From an uncultured Verrucomicrobiales bacterium (GTDB taxonomy: Bacteria; Verrucomicrobiota; Verrucomicrobiia; Verrucomicrobiales; DEV007), in assembly GCA_937891465.1 (NCBI GenBank), contig CALAHF010000080.1, forward strand, positions 62,001-126,000: 64,000 nucleotides of DNA, read 5' to 3'. Shown here piece after piece: positions 54,060 through 63,997 of this stretch; position 1 is the first letter of the stretch, and every line of letters starts with the position of its first letter. The notes under the pieces are model-generated. The model was not told the DNA's origin and searched no databases. It saw only the letters and a program-made list of their open reading frames with translations. Position numbers and translations under genes: made by a program.

Positions 54060-54100
54060 AACAGGGCTCGGTGATTCATTTCATCGGGCCCTGTTTTTTT
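54060..54100 (+). terminator. Rho-independent terminator after tsf
   Basis: AACAGGGC (54060-54067) pairs with GCCCTGTT (54088-54095), followed by TTTTTTT. A strong terminator. The AACAGGG/CCCTGTT arms and the inner ATTCAT resemble the dispersed repeat, so it could be derived from a copy, or that could be chance. Confidence 0.85.
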
Positions 54101-54135
54101 GTGCCCTAACAGAAAAGTTGAAAGGCGATCGGCTC

Positions 54136-56784
54136 TTAATCGATGTAGAGAAATTCGTTCGCGCTCATCAAGGCGTGGCTGAGAGCTGTCAGCCCGAGGA
54201 GTTCCGGGGCCGCATTTTCTTTCTCTTTTGGACCCGCGATCTTTTCAAGTTTCGCGGGATTCTCTTTATAAAACTCAGTCTGAGCGGCCACAAATTCCGT
54301 TGCCGCTTTCAAATCATCGGCGGATGGCGTGCGATTGTAGATATGCTCCCAGGCGAATTTGATTTTTGAAGCGACATCAGAACCGCCGTCGGATTGCATT
54401 CGGTCCGCAAAGTATTGGGCGTATTCCCGCATCGCCGTGTTGTTCATGAGCAACAAGCTCTGTGGCGAAACTGTTGTGACGGGGCGAAGCTCGCAGTTGG
54501 GCTCGGTCATGTCAGGCGCATCGAAGGTTTGGAACATCGACATGGGGCGCGTCCGACGGACTTGAACATAAACACTTCGGCGAAACTCTTCGCCTTCCAA
54601 CGAAATGAACTTTCCGGTCTGACGACCTGCTGTGTCAGTGGTGTCATTTCCAATCACGATAGAGCCCTGAGTGTCGAACATGACAGGTATCGCTTTGCCG
54701 AATTGTTTCGGGCTCAACTTCCCTGAAACAGCTAGCAGCGCATCGCGAAGCGTTTCAGCTTCGATTCGGCGAACATTCTGGCGGCTCAATAGATTGTTGT
54801 CTGGATCAATCTCTTCGCGTATTGCATCGCGGGTTGAACTCTGTTGCCATGTTTTGGAAGTCATAATTTGGCGGTGAAGCCGTTTCAGGCTCCAGCCGTG
54901 CTCCATGAAATCCGCTGCAAGAAAGTCGAGCAAATCCGGATGCGTTGGGTCGTTTCCGAGCGCTCCAAAATCGCCGGCGGTTTCAACAATTCCTTTTCCA
55001 AAGTGATGCATCCAAACCCGATTGACCATGACCCGGGCAAGAAGCGGGTGCTTGCCGTCCGTTAATGAATCCGCCAGAGCAAGGCGCCTTCCTGTGGATG
55101 AGAGCGCGTCGGAGTGATCTGCGATTTCAACCTTACGCCAGCCAGCCAAAACGGAGAGGTCTCCTGGTTTCACTTCTTTAGTGGGAGACTCATAATCGCC
55201 ACGGAAAAACACTTTGGTTGGGGCTACCGCCTCGGGCTTTTTTGGAGTTTCCGTGAACGCCTGAACCATTCTGGCTTCCGGTTTTTTCTTACGAACTTCA
55301 GTCGCTTTGGCCACCATCTCCTTAATCGTGGCGGCATGCTTGGTTTTGTAAGTCGAGTCGTATAAGTAGAGTGAGCCGGCGCTCAGTTTTTTGACTTTGG
55401 GGTATCCGGTGAGTAATTTGGTTTGCTCGGGAGTTTTTTCCTTTGCCGGGGTTCGGTAGGCGACCTTAACGGCTTCACGATCGGCTTCCGGAACGTCGGC
55501 GAGCAGTTTTCCAAGCACTTCGGTGATGAATTTTGTCTGCATCGCGACCCGCTCGGTATCTATTTTTTTGGCTTCTTTCTCGATTTCGGCAGCCTCTGCC
55601 GCTTCCGCTTTTGTTTGGAGTGAAATCAGCCGTGCATTGGGGCTGCGCCATTTAGGAACATCAAAACCGGGTTCAAAAACGGCTCGCAATCGATAGTAGT
55701 CCGCCTGTGAAATGGGGTCGTAACGATGGTCGTGGCATTGAGCGCATTGAATCGTCATGCCGTAAAGCGAGGTGCTGACGATTTTTAAGGTCGCAGTGAT
55801 GCAGTCGTTTCGAGTAGTAATATCGCTTTTTGCTCCGGTTCCATCGGGAGCCATGCGAAGGAATCCTGTCGCCGTGATTAACTCAGCGTAGCGTTTGGCG
55901 AACTCTGGCGGTGAATTGGCCTGAATTTTTTCGAGCGCAGCGATTTCATCTCCGGCCAGCTGCTCACGAACAAACTCATTAAACGGTTTGTCTTCGTTTA
56001 GCGACTTGATGACATAGTCTCGATATCTCCACGCATGCTTTCGCTCGAGATCTTTTGCGTGGTATCCGTCTGAATCTGCATATCCAGCAACATCCAGCCA
56101 ATGGCGGCCCCATCGTTCTCCATAGGATGGTGAGGCGAGTAGTCGATCAACCTGTTTTCCAAAATCTGGATCTTTTCCAAATTCAGCAACCTCTTCAGGT
56201 GTTGGAGGCAGGCCTGCGAGATTAAACGAAGCTCGTCGAATCAAAGTTCGCGCATCTGCTTCTGGAGAGAATTCCAGCCCATTCGATTTTAGCTTTGCCG
56301 CGACAAATGCATCAATCGGGTTTTTGAATCCACTTTCCGGTAAAACGGGCTTTTTGATAGGCTGGAGCGACCACCAGCGCCGGTCTTCTTCCGTGAAAAG
56401 GTGCTCAGGTCCGAGTTTTTCCGGTTCCGGACGGGCGGCCTTCGCCCCTTGAGCAATCCATTTTTCGATCGTTGCAATCTCATGATCGGGCAGCATTCCC
56501 TTTCCCTTAGGCATCTCACCTTCTTTTAGCTGGGTAAGTAAATGACTGCCGGCGGGATCCCCCGCAATTAAAGCAGGGCCGGATTCCCCGCCTTTGTTCA
56601 GAAATCGAACCAGACGAACGTCGAGTCCACCTTTGGTGACGTCTTCTTCACCATGACATTGGAAACAATGGGTTTTTAAAATAGGGCGGATGTCCTTTTC
56701 AAAAAATAGAGCGCCGTCTTCAACCGCAAAAAGTGAAGTGCTCCAACCAAGAAGAATGATCCATGCCCAATAGCGTTGTTTCAT
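54136..56784 (-). CDS. PSD1 / DUF1549 / DUF1553 planctomycete-type cytochrome c protein (second copy)
   Basis: 882 residues with signal (KQRYWAWIILLGWSTSLFAVED). DIRPILKTHCFQCHGEEDVTKG (about 31-52) is the PSCyt1 heme site CxxCH. DUF1549 includes DAFVAAKLKSNGLEFSPEAD, WGRHWLDVAGYADSDGYHAKD and QCAQCHDHRYDPI, a second CxxCH. A charged helical stretch (LQTKAEAAEAAEIEKEAKKI) separates it from DUF1553 (RLALADSLTDGKHPLLARVMVNRVWMHHF, SPQSLLLMNNTAMREYAQYFADRM). No DUF1501 gene accompanies this copy; instead the divergent neighbour is a cupredoxin fusion, so the two may exchange electrons. Confidence 0.93.
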   Translation of the reverse strand: MKQRYWAWIILLGWSTSLFAVEDGALFFEKDIRPILKTHCFQCHGEEDVTKGGLDVRLVRFLNKGGESGPALIAGDPAGSHLLTQLKEGEMPKGKGMLPDHEIATIEKWIAQGAKAARPEPEKLGPEHLFTEEDRRWWSLQPIKKPVLPESGFKNPIDAFVAAKLKSNGLEFSPEADARTLIRRASFNLAGLPPTPEEVAEFGKDPDFGKQVDRLLASPSYGERWGRHWLDVAGYADSDGYHAKDLERKHAWRYRDYVIKSLNEDKPFNEFVREQLAGDEIAALEKIQANSPPEFAKRYAELITATGFLRMAPDGTGAKSDITTRNDCITATLKIVSTSLYGMTIQCAQCHDHRYDPISQADYYRLRAVFEPGFDVPKWRSPNARLISLQTKAEAAEAAEIEKEAKKIDTERVAMQTKFITEVLGKLLADVPEADREAVKVAYRTPAKEKTPEQTKLLTGYPKVKKLSAGSLYLYDSTYKTKHAATIKEMVAKATEVRKKKPEARMVQAFTETPKKPEAVAPTKVFFRGDYESPTKEVKPGDLSVLAGWRKVEIADHSDALSSTGRRLALADSLTDGKHPLLARVMVNRVWMHHFGKGIVETAGDFGALGNDPTHPDLLDFLAADFMEHGWSLKRLHRQIMTSKTWQQSSTRDAIREEIDPDNNLLSRQNVRRIEAETLRDALLAVSGKLSPKQFGKAIPVMFDTQGSIVIGNDTTDTAGRQTGKFISLEGEEFRRSVYVQVRRTRPMSMFQTFDAPDMTEPNCELRPVTTVSPQSLLLMNNTAMREYAQYFADRMQSDGGSDVASKIKFAWEHIYNRTPSADDLKAATEFVAAQTEFYKENPAKLEKIAGPKEKENAAPELLGLTALSHALMSANEFLYID

Positions 56785-57041
56785 CGTCTAGAAAGATAGA
56801 AGCCGGAAATTGACCGTTCAACCCTCTGCCGCTCCGTATTGACGCCACTTGGTGAGGTTTATGGAGCAGTGATTGCGGCGATAGCGCTATCTTGTTTTGC
56901 CCATTCAAATCTCTGAAAAATCGATACTTTTGTGACTTGAGCGTTACAAAAATCTCAGGCATTATCGTGGACTGTTTCATCCAAGCGCATTTTTGTTTGC
57001 GTGATAGAATTTTGATTTCGAAGCCCCTATTTTTTGAATTT

Positions 57042-60000
57042 ATGAATAAATCCCCACTCGTAATTTTGGCGATGCTCCTAGTTGGGCTGACGCCAAGCCT
57101 TTTGGCGAAGGATGTTACCACTGATAAGCCTGGTCAATTTGTCCGGATCGAACTGCCCAAAGGCGGAACCCTGACGCTTGCGGAGGTCGAAGTGATTTCC
57201 GGCGGCAAGAATATTGCCAAAGGGGGAAAAGCAACTCAGTCGAGTGAGGCTTCCGGCGGCAAGCCCGAGCGCGGTATTGATGGGAATAAAAGCTCCAGTT
57301 ATGGAGACGGAGGAGCGACTCACACCAAGCAAGACGCAAAAGCGCCGTGGTGGGAGGTTGATCTTGGGGCAGAAGCAAAGATTGATAAAATTCAGATCTG
57401 GAATCGTGACGACGGTTTGGCTTCACGATTGAATGATTTTAAAATCTCGATCCTGAATGCAAAACGCGAGCCGGTTTTTGTTCGGGAAAAAAATGAGGCG
57501 CCTGAGGGATCGATCACTTTTGATCTGACGAAAAAGGGAAAAACAACATTGCTGGCTCACAATGGCAAACCCGGGAAGGCAGCCAAAAAAAGCGACGCGA
57601 AAAAGAAAAAGAGAGAGAGCGTTCCGGAACCGAAATTGTGGGCGACCGCCACGGCTAACGTTCCTGCCGATTATAGGGATCCTGAGAAATTTGCATTTCA
57701 AGCCGACGATAAAGTGGCAATGATCGGAAGCGGTTTAGCTGAGCGGATGCAATACGACGGTTGGATGGAATCGATCGTTCAAAGCAGTCAGAAAGACAAA
57801 AATCTGACGTTTCGAAATCTTGGTTTTTCCGGAGATCGCACCGATTATTACCCTCGAAATAAGGGATTCACGCCGATTGATGGGTATCTCCAAATCGTAA
57901 AGGCCGATGTGATTTTTTCCTTTTTTGGTTACAACGAAAGTTTTGAAGATAAGCCGGAAGATTACACGAAGAAGTTGGTGGACCTCGTTGCGAAGCTCCG
58001 CGCAGTAAAGCCGAACGGAGAATCATTCCCCCGTATCGTGTTGTTCAGCCCGATTGCTCACGAAGATTTGGGAACACCGAATCTTCCTGACGGAAAAGCA
58101 AATAATGAGCGACTTGCAGCGTATACCGAAGCGACCAAAAAGGCGGCTGCTGATAGCGGTGTAGCGTTTGTGGATTTGTTCAATCCGAGCCAGGCACTTT
58201 ACAAATCGTCTGAAGAACCGCTGACGATGAACGGAATTCACCTAAATGAGTATGGTAACAAACTCGTTGGCGAAGTGATTGCCGAAGCCCTCATTGGTGA
58301 AAAAATCCCAGCAACGGACGCGCTTGAGCCGCTTCGCGAAGCGGTGATGGAGAAAAATACAAACTGGTTTGATCGCTATCGCGCAGTCGATGGAAATGAC
58401 ATTTGGGGAAGTCGTTCGATTTTGAAATTTGTTGGCGATCAGACAAATGGCGACGTCTTGCGCTACGAAATGTTGATGCTTGATGCCTTGGCTGAAAACC
58501 GCGACAAGAAAATTTGGGCACGTGCCGACGGCGGTGATTTGGAAATCGACGACTCGAATGTTCCGAAGCCGATCAAGGTGGTTTCGAATGTGGGCGGCAA
58601 AGGCAACATGTCGAGTTCTCAAAAAGAGGGGACCGTGAATTATCTGACCAGCGAAGAAAGCAAGGCGACGATGGATGTGCCGGACGAATTTCAAATCAAT
58701 GTCTTTGCGGATGAAGCGAAATTTCCAAAGCTGGTGAATCCTGTGCAAATGCAGGTCGATGCGAAAGGCCGCGTTTGGGCTGCCGTTTGGCCGACTTACC
58801 CGAAGCAGGCGCCGATTCGTGATGTCGATGATAGTCTCCTGATTTTTGAAGACACTGATCGTGATGGTGTTGCTGATAAGGTGATCGAGTTTGCGAAGGT
58901 TGCGAATCCGCTGGGTTTTGAATTTTGGAACGGTGGGGTGATCGTGGCATCACAGCCGAATCTGATTTTCCTGAAAGACACTGATGGTGATGACATTGCT
59001 GACGAACGTCACGTGATTGCTCACGGCATTGGTTCTGCCGACACTCACCACGCGGCGAATAACCTAATCTATGGCCCGGACGGTGGTATTTATTGGCAGA
59101 GCGGGATTTTTCTGCACAACAACATTGAGCATCCCTGGGGCACTTCGCTAAGCACTGGTTCAAGCGCAATGTATCGTTTTGATCCCCGTCGTTACACCAT
59201 CGCAACGCACGGCGGAAACAGCCCAAATCCACACGGAATCGCCTTCGATGGCTGGGGCTACCACTACGCAACCGACGGAACCGGTGGTCGTGCATATCAG
59301 GTCCGTCCTGACGGATCGTCCTGGAAAATGCACCCGCTTCTGAAAAAAGAAGTGCGTCCTGTTCCTGCGAACGAGATCGTTTCCAGCTCGCATTTCCCCG
59401 ATGAAATGCAGCAGGATTTTCTAATCTGCAATTCAATTGGATTTCTCGGAATCAAACAATATCGACTCGATCGCGATGGCGGCGACGGACGGAAATTCGG
59501 AGAAGTCTGGGGCGAGCCTTCGGGCACTGATTTGACCGTTGAAATGGGCGGTAATGAAATGACAGCGAAAGGATTGTTGCTCAGCGGTGATAAAAATTTC
59601 CGACCGACCGATTCTGTATTCGGAGACGACGGGGCGCTTTACGTGTCTGATTGGGCGAATGTTATCATCGGCCACATGCAGCACAACATCCGAGACCCCA
59701 ATCGCGATCACAAGCACGGTCGCATCATGCGGATCAGTCACAAGACGCGTCCGCTTCAGGAGTCTGTGAAAATCGCCGGCGAGCCCCTTGCCGCATTGAT
59801 GAAAAATCTGGAGCATCCCATCGATGGTGTCCGTCACCGGACTCGCATTGAATTGAGCGGTCGTGACACCAAAGAAGTCATTGCTGCCTGTGAAAAATGG
59901 ATGGCGGGTTTAAATGTAAACAAAGCCGAAGACGCACATCATTTGACCGAGGCGCTCTGGCTTCACCAAGCCCACAACGTTCGGAATGGAAAACTGCTCG

Positions 60001-60530
60001 GCAACCTTCTGAAATCACCCGAGCCACATGCTCGTGTCGCTGCTCAAACCGTCCAGCATCACTGGTACAATGCTGATCCCACCAAAGGTGCTGGTGCTGC
60101 GTTGGAAGAAGATCACGGAGGCCCGAAGGTGAAATCAGGAATTCTCTCCGATACCGATGAGCTCACTGAAATTCGGATTGGCACAATCGTCGAGCGGATG
60201 AGCTACGATGTGAAAGAGCTCAGCATCAAAGCAGGGAAGAAGATCAAACTGACCTTCGCGAATCCTGATTTCATGCCACACAACTTGCTGGTGGTTCAGC
60301 CTGGTAGCTCTCAGGAAATGGGACAAGCCGCCATGGCCATGGGCGCCGAAGGCTTTGCCAAAGACTTCCGTCCCGACAGCGATAAAATCATTGCCGGAAC
60401 AAAAATGCTCGATAACGGCGAGGAAGAAACCATCGAATTCACCGCGCCAACCAAGCCCGGAAAATACGAGTTTGTCTGCACGTTCCCAGGGCACTTCATG
60501 TTGATGAAAGGCGTCTTTAACGTGAAGTGA
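57042..60530 (+). CDS. Fusion: discoidin-SGNH hydrolase-PVC dehydrogenase propeller-cupredoxin
   Basis: 1162 residues from ATG 57042 with signal ([22 protein letters not shown]). Domains in order: F5/8-type C discoidin (about 30-165, [20 protein letters not shown]); a basic linker; SGNH-type hydrolase (about 205-425, [51 protein letters not shown]); PVC-type dehydrogenase propeller (about 560-950, [49 protein letters not shown]); and a C-terminal type 1 copper domain (about 1070-1162, [24 protein letters not shown] with His-Cys-His-Met). No CxxCH heme site is present, where related proteins usually end. Extracytoplasmic sugar oxidation is inference. Confidence 0.85.
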   Translation: MNKSPLVILAMLLVGLTPSLLAKDVTTDKPGQFVRIELPKGGTLTLAEVEVISGGKNIAKGGKATQSSEASGGKPERGIDGNKSSSYGDGGATHTKQDAKAPWWEVDLGAEAKIDKIQIWNRDDGLASRLNDFKISILNAKREPVFVREKNEAPEGSITFDLTKKGKTTLLAHNGKPGKAAKKSDAKKKKRESVPEPKLWATATANVPADYRDPEKFAFQADDKVAMIGSGLAERMQYDGWMESIVQSSQKDKNLTFRNLGFSGDRTDYYPRNKGFTPIDGYLQIVKADVIFSFFGYNESFEDKPEDYTKKLVDLVAKLRAVKPNGESFPRIVLFSPIAHEDLGTPNLPDGKANNERLAAYTEATKKAAADSGVAFVDLFNPSQALYKSSEEPLTMNGIHLNEYGNKLVGEVIAEALIGEKIPATDALEPLREAVMEKNTNWFDRYRAVDGNDIWGSRSILKFVGDQTNGDVLRYEMLMLDALAENRDKKIWARADGGDLEIDDSNVPKPIKVVSNVGGKGNMSSSQKEGTVNYLTSEESKATMDVPDEFQINVFADEAKFPKLVNPVQMQVDAKGRVWAAVWPTYPKQAPIRDVDDSLLIFEDTDRDGVADKVIEFAKVANPLGFEFWNGGVIVASQPNLIFLKDTDGDDIADERHVIAHGIGSADTHHAANNLIYGPDGGIYWQSGIFLHNNIEHPWGTSLSTGSSAMYRFDPRRYTIATHGGNSPNPHGIAFDGWGYHYATDGTGGRAYQVRPDGSSWKMHPLLKKEVRPVPANEIVSSSHFPDEMQQDFLICNSIGFLGIKQYRLDRDGGDGRKFGEVWGEPSGTDLTVEMGGNEMTAKGLLLSGDKNFRPTDSVFGDDGALYVSDWANVIIGHMQHNIRDPNRDHKHGRIMRISHKTRPLQESVKIAGEPLAALMKNLEHPIDGVRHRTRIELSGRDTKEVIAACEKWMAGLNVNKAEDAHHLTEALWLHQAHNVRNGKLLGNLLKSPEPHARVAAQTVQHHWYNADPTKGAGAALEEDHGGPKVKSGILSDTDELTEIRIGTIVERMSYDVKELSIKAGKKIKLTFANPDFMPHNLLVVQPGSSQEMGQAAMAMGAEGFAKDFRPDSDKIIAGTKMLDNGEEETIEFTAPTKPGKYEFVCTFPGHFMLMKGVFNVK

Positions 60531-60541
60531 GTTCAACGAAA

Positions 60542-60600
60542 AACGGGCGGAAAGCTGGCTTGCCAGCGGTCTGAGGACAGCCGGGAACGGCTCCGCAGGA
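60542..60600 (-). repeat. Second palindromic repeat family, copy 2
   Basis: GGGCGGAAAGCTGGCTTGCC and AGCGGTCTGAGGACAGCC: the core (60545-60577) is the reverse complement of that at 31599-31632. It also lies directly before a 54-bp-family unit (K). It follows the fusion gene stop by 11 bases. Confidence 0.75.
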
Positions 60601-60612
60601 TCGCCCATTTGA

Positions 60613-60657
60613 AATAAACAGGGTTGGTTCGATGAATCAACCCTGTTGTTTCGTGGA
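60613..60657 (-). repeat. Palindromic repeat copy K (inverted)
   Basis: AAACAGGGTTGG and AACCCTGTTGTTTCG enclose TTCGATGAATC. The loop is the reverse complement of the usual TTCATCGAA, so this copy is inverted relative to most. It sits between convergent genes, next to the second repeat family. Confidence 0.83.
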
Positions 60658-60668
60658 TTAGTTTTAGA

Positions 60669-61457
60669 TCACAGTTTCACTGCGCACGTCGCAAACATCA
60701 CCGGAAACAATCCGTTGAGAACAGTGGATTCATCATCCCAGTCATCTTCGTAAAAACCGGTAACGGCAAATCCTGCAGCGCATTGCCCGCCGACTTGAGC
60801 TTCCATGCTGTGGCTGTATTCGACGGAAAGTTGTGCTTCGAGTTGCTCAGAAAGCGGCTCTGCATCGAGGGCGTCCATGTCTGAATACGGAAGTTTGTAG
60901 GCGACAACCGGCTTTCCGGTTTCCTCTGATTCCACATGATCAAAGATGTAGAATGCTGGAGTCATCGCGCCGCACATCAGCTTCCCGCCGCGACGGAGGA
61001 CTCGTGCGCACTCATTCCAGATTGGCTCAAGATTTTCGGCAAAGACATTGGAAACCGGATTAAAAATTAGATCGAACGATTCGTCAGCAAGTTCCGACAG
61101 GTCGGCCATATCGCCTTGGATGGTTTTGATCTTCAGTCCAAGTTTTTCACAAACATCAGTGTCTTTGTCGAGCTGAATGTCTGAGGCGTCGAACGAGGTC
61201 ACGTTTGCTCCCGCAGAGGCAAATATCGGAACCTGTTGTCCGCCACCGGATGCGAGAGCGAGAATGTCTGTTCCGGTTAAGTCCGGGTGTGAATTGGGAA
61301 ACCAGCTCGTAGGGACGGCTTTATTCGGGGTCAGAATCACTGACCAGTCCAGATTTTTGGCGCGGGCAAAAACTTCGTCATCGTAGGGGGTGCTCCATCG
61401 GCAGCCTTCGATTGATTGGAAATTCCACGCGTTGCGGTTGTATTCGTAAATATTCAC
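60669..61457 (-). CDS. SAM-dependent methyltransferase (class I)
   Basis: 262 residues with GTG start that overlaps the PL10 stop (GTGA), so translational coupling is likely. LTGTDILALASGGGQQVPIFASAGANVTSFDAS (about 58-90) is the AdoMet-binding motif I with an acidic end. IKTIQGDMADLSELADESFDLIFNPVSNVF covers motifs II-III and RVLRRGGKLMCGAM motif post-III. Substrate not known. The N-terminus WNFQSIEGCRWSTPYDDEVFARAKN is typical of a group of PVC and cyanobacterial methyltransferases with a similar start. Last gene of a four-gene minus-strand operon. Confidence 0.85.
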   Translation of the reverse strand: MNIYEYNRNAWNFQSIEGCRWSTPYDDEVFARAKNLDWSVILTPNKAVPTSWFPNSHPDLTGTDILALASGGGQQVPIFASAGANVTSFDASDIQLDKDTDVCEKLGLKIKTIQGDMADLSELADESFDLIFNPVSNVFAENLEPIWNECARVLRRGGKLMCGAMTPAFYIFDHVESEETGKPVVAYKLPYSDMDALDAEPLSEQLEAQLSVEYSHSMEAQVGGQCAAGFAVTGFYEDDWDDESTVLNGLFPVMFATCAVKL

Positions 61458-62872
61458 GGAGCTGTTTTTAACTTAGCCGAAAGCAATTCCATATTTCGAC
61501 TGAAAACGCCACTGTGAATATATTTTTCGCTTGGCTGAAATTTGGGCTGCCCCGACAACAATTCACCGGCGAATGTTGAAATCCATGCGCCATCCGCATT
61601 CAGATTAGAAATGATTTTTTCCACCGTTGGATCAGGTGTCTCCGGCGGAAAAACTGGATCAGGTAATGGTTTGCGATCATAAATCGCAGCTAAGGCCGCT
61701 TCGAGATGTGAAATCTGAGCATCGTTTTTCCAGCCGTAATGGCTTGGTAAATTTGAATCGTCATGAGTCAGGGAATACACTTTGCCACTGCGCTCCATGT
61801 AGAGCGGCTTGTTCGTTTCAAGTTCGTAGTAGCGGGCGAGCTGGCCATTGGGCAGGGTTGAACGTTTCAACCACGCAAGTGCTGCTGGGATTGGTTCGAG
61901 GTATTTTTTGTCTTTGGTGTAGACCGCGAGTTTCATCAGCGTCGCAAGCACGCCTTCGGTTTCACGACCTGAAATCGCGGGCGGCTCAAACTTTCGAGCC
62001 CAAACCGGTTGGATTTCGTAATTGTACTGCTGGGCCCACCCTGGTTGAGGTTCAGGCATTTGCGAGAGAATCAGAAAGTCTCCAAATCGTTTGAGGGCCT
62101 CGAGATACTTGTCGCCTTTGTAAAGTCGGTGCGCCGTGAAAAGCGTGTCCGTCACCGACATCGCAAGGTCATCGTTGAGCGTGTAGAGATCCCAATACTC
62201 TTTAATCCGACCTTCCGTCCGCCAGTCGTAAGTCGGATAATTCGCCGTCTTTCCCAGCGAATTCCCTGCCGATGCCGGAGTTTCGTCCCAGCCCTGTGGA
62301 AATGCTCCATTGGGAAATTGTGCTCCGAGCAACGCATCCACTGCAACGACAACGGAGTCGTGAACGGTCTTGTTTTTAAATTCGGTCGCCTCATCTAACA
62401 AAATGAGAAACTTGATCGCTGATTGTGAGATCCAATCATCCAGGGTGGAGAAGTTTCGCCCTTTGCCTTTCCCGTTTTGGTATTGCCCCGTCAATTTGCT
62501 GGTTGGATCGAAGCAAACGGAATTGGTCCACGCACCCGATTCCAGCTGGCCATGAATGAGCGCTTTTCCAGTGGTTAGGGCTGCATCTAAATAGAAGTCA
62601 TCGCGCGTTGCTTCATAGGCAGTGAGATATGCCATCCCAACTGTTGGAGTTCCAGGAGGTTGCACCCAAATTTGGTTTTCCTCTGCACGGCCTTCGCCAT
62701 GGCGCCACGAAAAGTCGGGAGCCGTGTAATAAACATAGCCGCCATTTCGCGCCACTTTCTCAGTATAGAAGGTCGCCGCCTTTTTCATGGCAGCTTTTAC
62801 GGAATTTGCGTCGGGTGATTGTGCTGAAACAAATCCGCAAACCCCGAATGCTAAAATCGCAATGAATCTCAT
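61454..62872 (-). CDS. PL10-type pectate lyase, secreted
   Basis: Beta-elimination of polygalacturonate. 472 residues from ATG 62872, with signal RFIAILAFGVCGFVSAQ. The alpha/alpha toroid of the family is seen: AMKKAATFYTEKVARNGGYVYYTAPD, TPTVGMAYLTAYEATRDDFYLDAALTTGKALI, AQFPNGAFPQGWDE, NDDLAMSVTDTLFTAHRLYKGDKYLEALKRFGDFL and WARKFEPPAISGRETEGVLATL, with the arginine and aspartates of family 10. Frame upstream to 63076 is unlikely. Co-transcribed with the methyltransferase downstream. Pectin degradation fits the sulfatase and esterase nearby, as does a plant or algal polymer diet. Confidence 0.88.
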   Translation of the reverse strand: MRFIAILAFGVCGFVSAQSPDANSVKAAMKKAATFYTEKVARNGGYVYYTAPDFSWRHGEGRAEENQIWVQPPGTPTVGMAYLTAYEATRDDFYLDAALTTGKALIHGQLESGAWTNSVCFDPTSKLTGQYQNGKGKGRNFSTLDDWISQSAIKFLILLDEATEFKNKTVHDSVVVAVDALLGAQFPNGAFPQGWDETPASAGNSLGKTANYPTYDWRTEGRIKEYWDLYTLNDDLAMSVTDTLFTAHRLYKGDKYLEALKRFGDFLILSQMPEPQPGWAQQYNYEIQPVWARKFEPPAISGRETEGVLATLMKLAVYTKDKKYLEPIPAALAWLKRSTLPNGQLARYYELETNKPLYMERSGKVYSLTHDDSNLPSHYGWKNDAQISHLEAALAAIYDRKPLPDPVFPPETPDPTVEKIISNLNADGAWISTFAGELLSGQPKFQPSEKYIHSGVFSRNMELLSAKLKTAP

Positions 62873-62876
62873 TCCG

Positions 62877-63275
62877 CTATTCAAGCGAATGATGCGCCGT
62901 GCTGTCGAGAATATGATGCACCTCATCTGAGTCCTTTGTTCGGGCAATGAGCGTGTAAGTCTCGGCAAGTTCGTCCGTTTCGTATTCGAGAAAGTCGATC
63001 GGATCATCCGGCGTTTGATATGGCTCGGTGGTCCAAGGGTTAAGCGGAGGAGCTTCCAAATACCCTCCTTCGTCAAGAAGTCCGATCAACTCCGCGCCGG
63101 ACATTTTTGATTTGGGATACAACTCTTCATCAACGTGATAATTTTGCAGGGCGGTCTGCACCTCGCGCAACAGCTCCTTCACTTGCCCGTCGAGGCGCTT
63201 TTCGGAAAAAGCAGGCAGCATGATCCCTAGCCAGAGGGCGACCAGAATGAGCAATCCAATGATACGAGTTTTCAT
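62877..63275 (-). CDS. Pilin-like (pseudopilin-like) small membrane protein
   Basis: 132 residues from ATG 63275. KTRIIGLLILVALWLGIMLPAF is a single N-terminal membrane segment, followed by a charged helix LLREVQTALQNYHVDEELYPKSK and an end with LNPWTTEPYQTPDDPIDFLEYETDE, as in GspG-like pseudopilins (YP.....LNPW). The prepilin cleavage site GFTLIE is missing, so it may be a degraded or non-processed relative. Overlaps the NapH-like gene by 4 bp. Function unknown. Confidence 0.6.
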   Translation of the reverse strand: MKTRIIGLLILVALWLGIMLPAFSEKRLDGQVKELLREVQTALQNYHVDEELYPKSKMSGAELIGLLDEGGYLEAPPLNPWTTEPYQTPDDPIDFLEYETDELAETYTLIARTKDSDEVHHILDSTAHHSLE

Positions 63276-63997
63276 TTCAACAGGGTATGAAGAGCGATTG
63301 CAGAAATGAGAAAAACGAGTCCCACCCAATCTTTCCGCTGAAACGAATTAGGGGCGGAGCGTCGGCGAATAAATTCCAATAGCAGCCCGGTGGGGCATCC
63401 GTATTTGCAGTAAGCCATCGGGATGAAAAATGCGAGAAGGAGGCCCACGCCAAAGACTACAATCGTGGCGATGCCGGCAGATTTAATCAGCCACGCATCA
63501 AAAGGCTCGATTCCAGCAAGTCCAATCGGAAGCCGAAAAAAGCTAACTAACAAAACGAGGAGAAGGAGGAAAACAGGAATCAATCGTCCCAACCATTTGA
63601 TGTCGGGATTCAGTTTAGTCATCCATTTTGCCGGTCGAAGTTTCATGAGCCAACGCTGTAAAATTCCGTGAGGACAAACGAACTGACAGTAAACCGGCTG
63701 TTTGGTGAAGAAGGGGAGTGCAAACATCGCCGCTGCAAAAATCACCAGCCCGGGAGTGGCCTCCCAGGGGACTCGCGATTCGATCCAGCCAATCAAGAGT
63801 GATTGCGCAAGTAGATCGCCAAGCAGAATGCCGAAGACGCCGACTGACAGGACCGAATATGGCAGACGAAATTTTTGAACGCGTTTCGATTTCCAGAATG
63901 CAAAGATGCAGCCTCCGAGGAGAACACCGATCAGCACGAAATCCTGCCATCGAAATTTCACCTTCTGCCCCACGGTCGCATTTGGGCCTTTCGCCAT
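63272..63997 (-). CDS. NapH/NosR-like 4Fe-4S membrane protein (edge of window)
   Basis: 241 residues to the window edge with about five membrane helices. CQFVCPHGILQRWL (about 107) and CKYGCPTGLLLEFI (about 210) are the paired CxxxCP motifs of the NapH/NosR/CcoG membrane domain (Fer4_5), used to anchor ferredoxin-type clusters. ATG at 63997 may be the true start, but three bases from the edge it could also be an internal Met of a longer FMN-binding NosR-like protein. Role probably electron transfer across the membrane. It leads the operon towards the pectate lyase. Confidence 0.75.
   Translation of the reverse strand: MAKGPNATVGQKVKFRWQDFVLIGVLLGGCIFAFWKSKRVQKFRLPYSVLSVGVFGILLGDLLAQSLLIGWIESRVPWEATPGLVIFAAAMFALPFFTKQPVYCQFVCPHGILQRWLMKLRPAKWMTKLNPDIKWLGRLIPVFLLLLVLLVSFFRLPIGLAGIEPFDAWLIKSAGIATIVVFGVGLLLAFFIPMAYCKYGCPTGLLLEFIRRRSAPNSFQRKDWVGLVFLISAIALHTLLK

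Noticed and set aside
58696-59436. 246-codon antisense frame in the fusion gene
   Set aside because: Composition typical of antisense (Arg, His, Ser, Gln-rich) and no start or domain evidence.
3211-60657. CRISPR array made of the palindromic repeats
   Set aside because: Units are dispersed over the window with no regular unique spacers and no cas genes; tandem spacing is repeat to repeat.
3211-60657. Insertion sequences or a transposase to explain the repeats
   Set aside because: No transposase, integrase or RAYT-like protein was found in any frame I read; mobility in trans remains possible.
63281-63300. Another repeat copy at AACAGGGTATGAAG
   Set aside because: Only one short half-arm is present within coding sequence; no loop or second arm.
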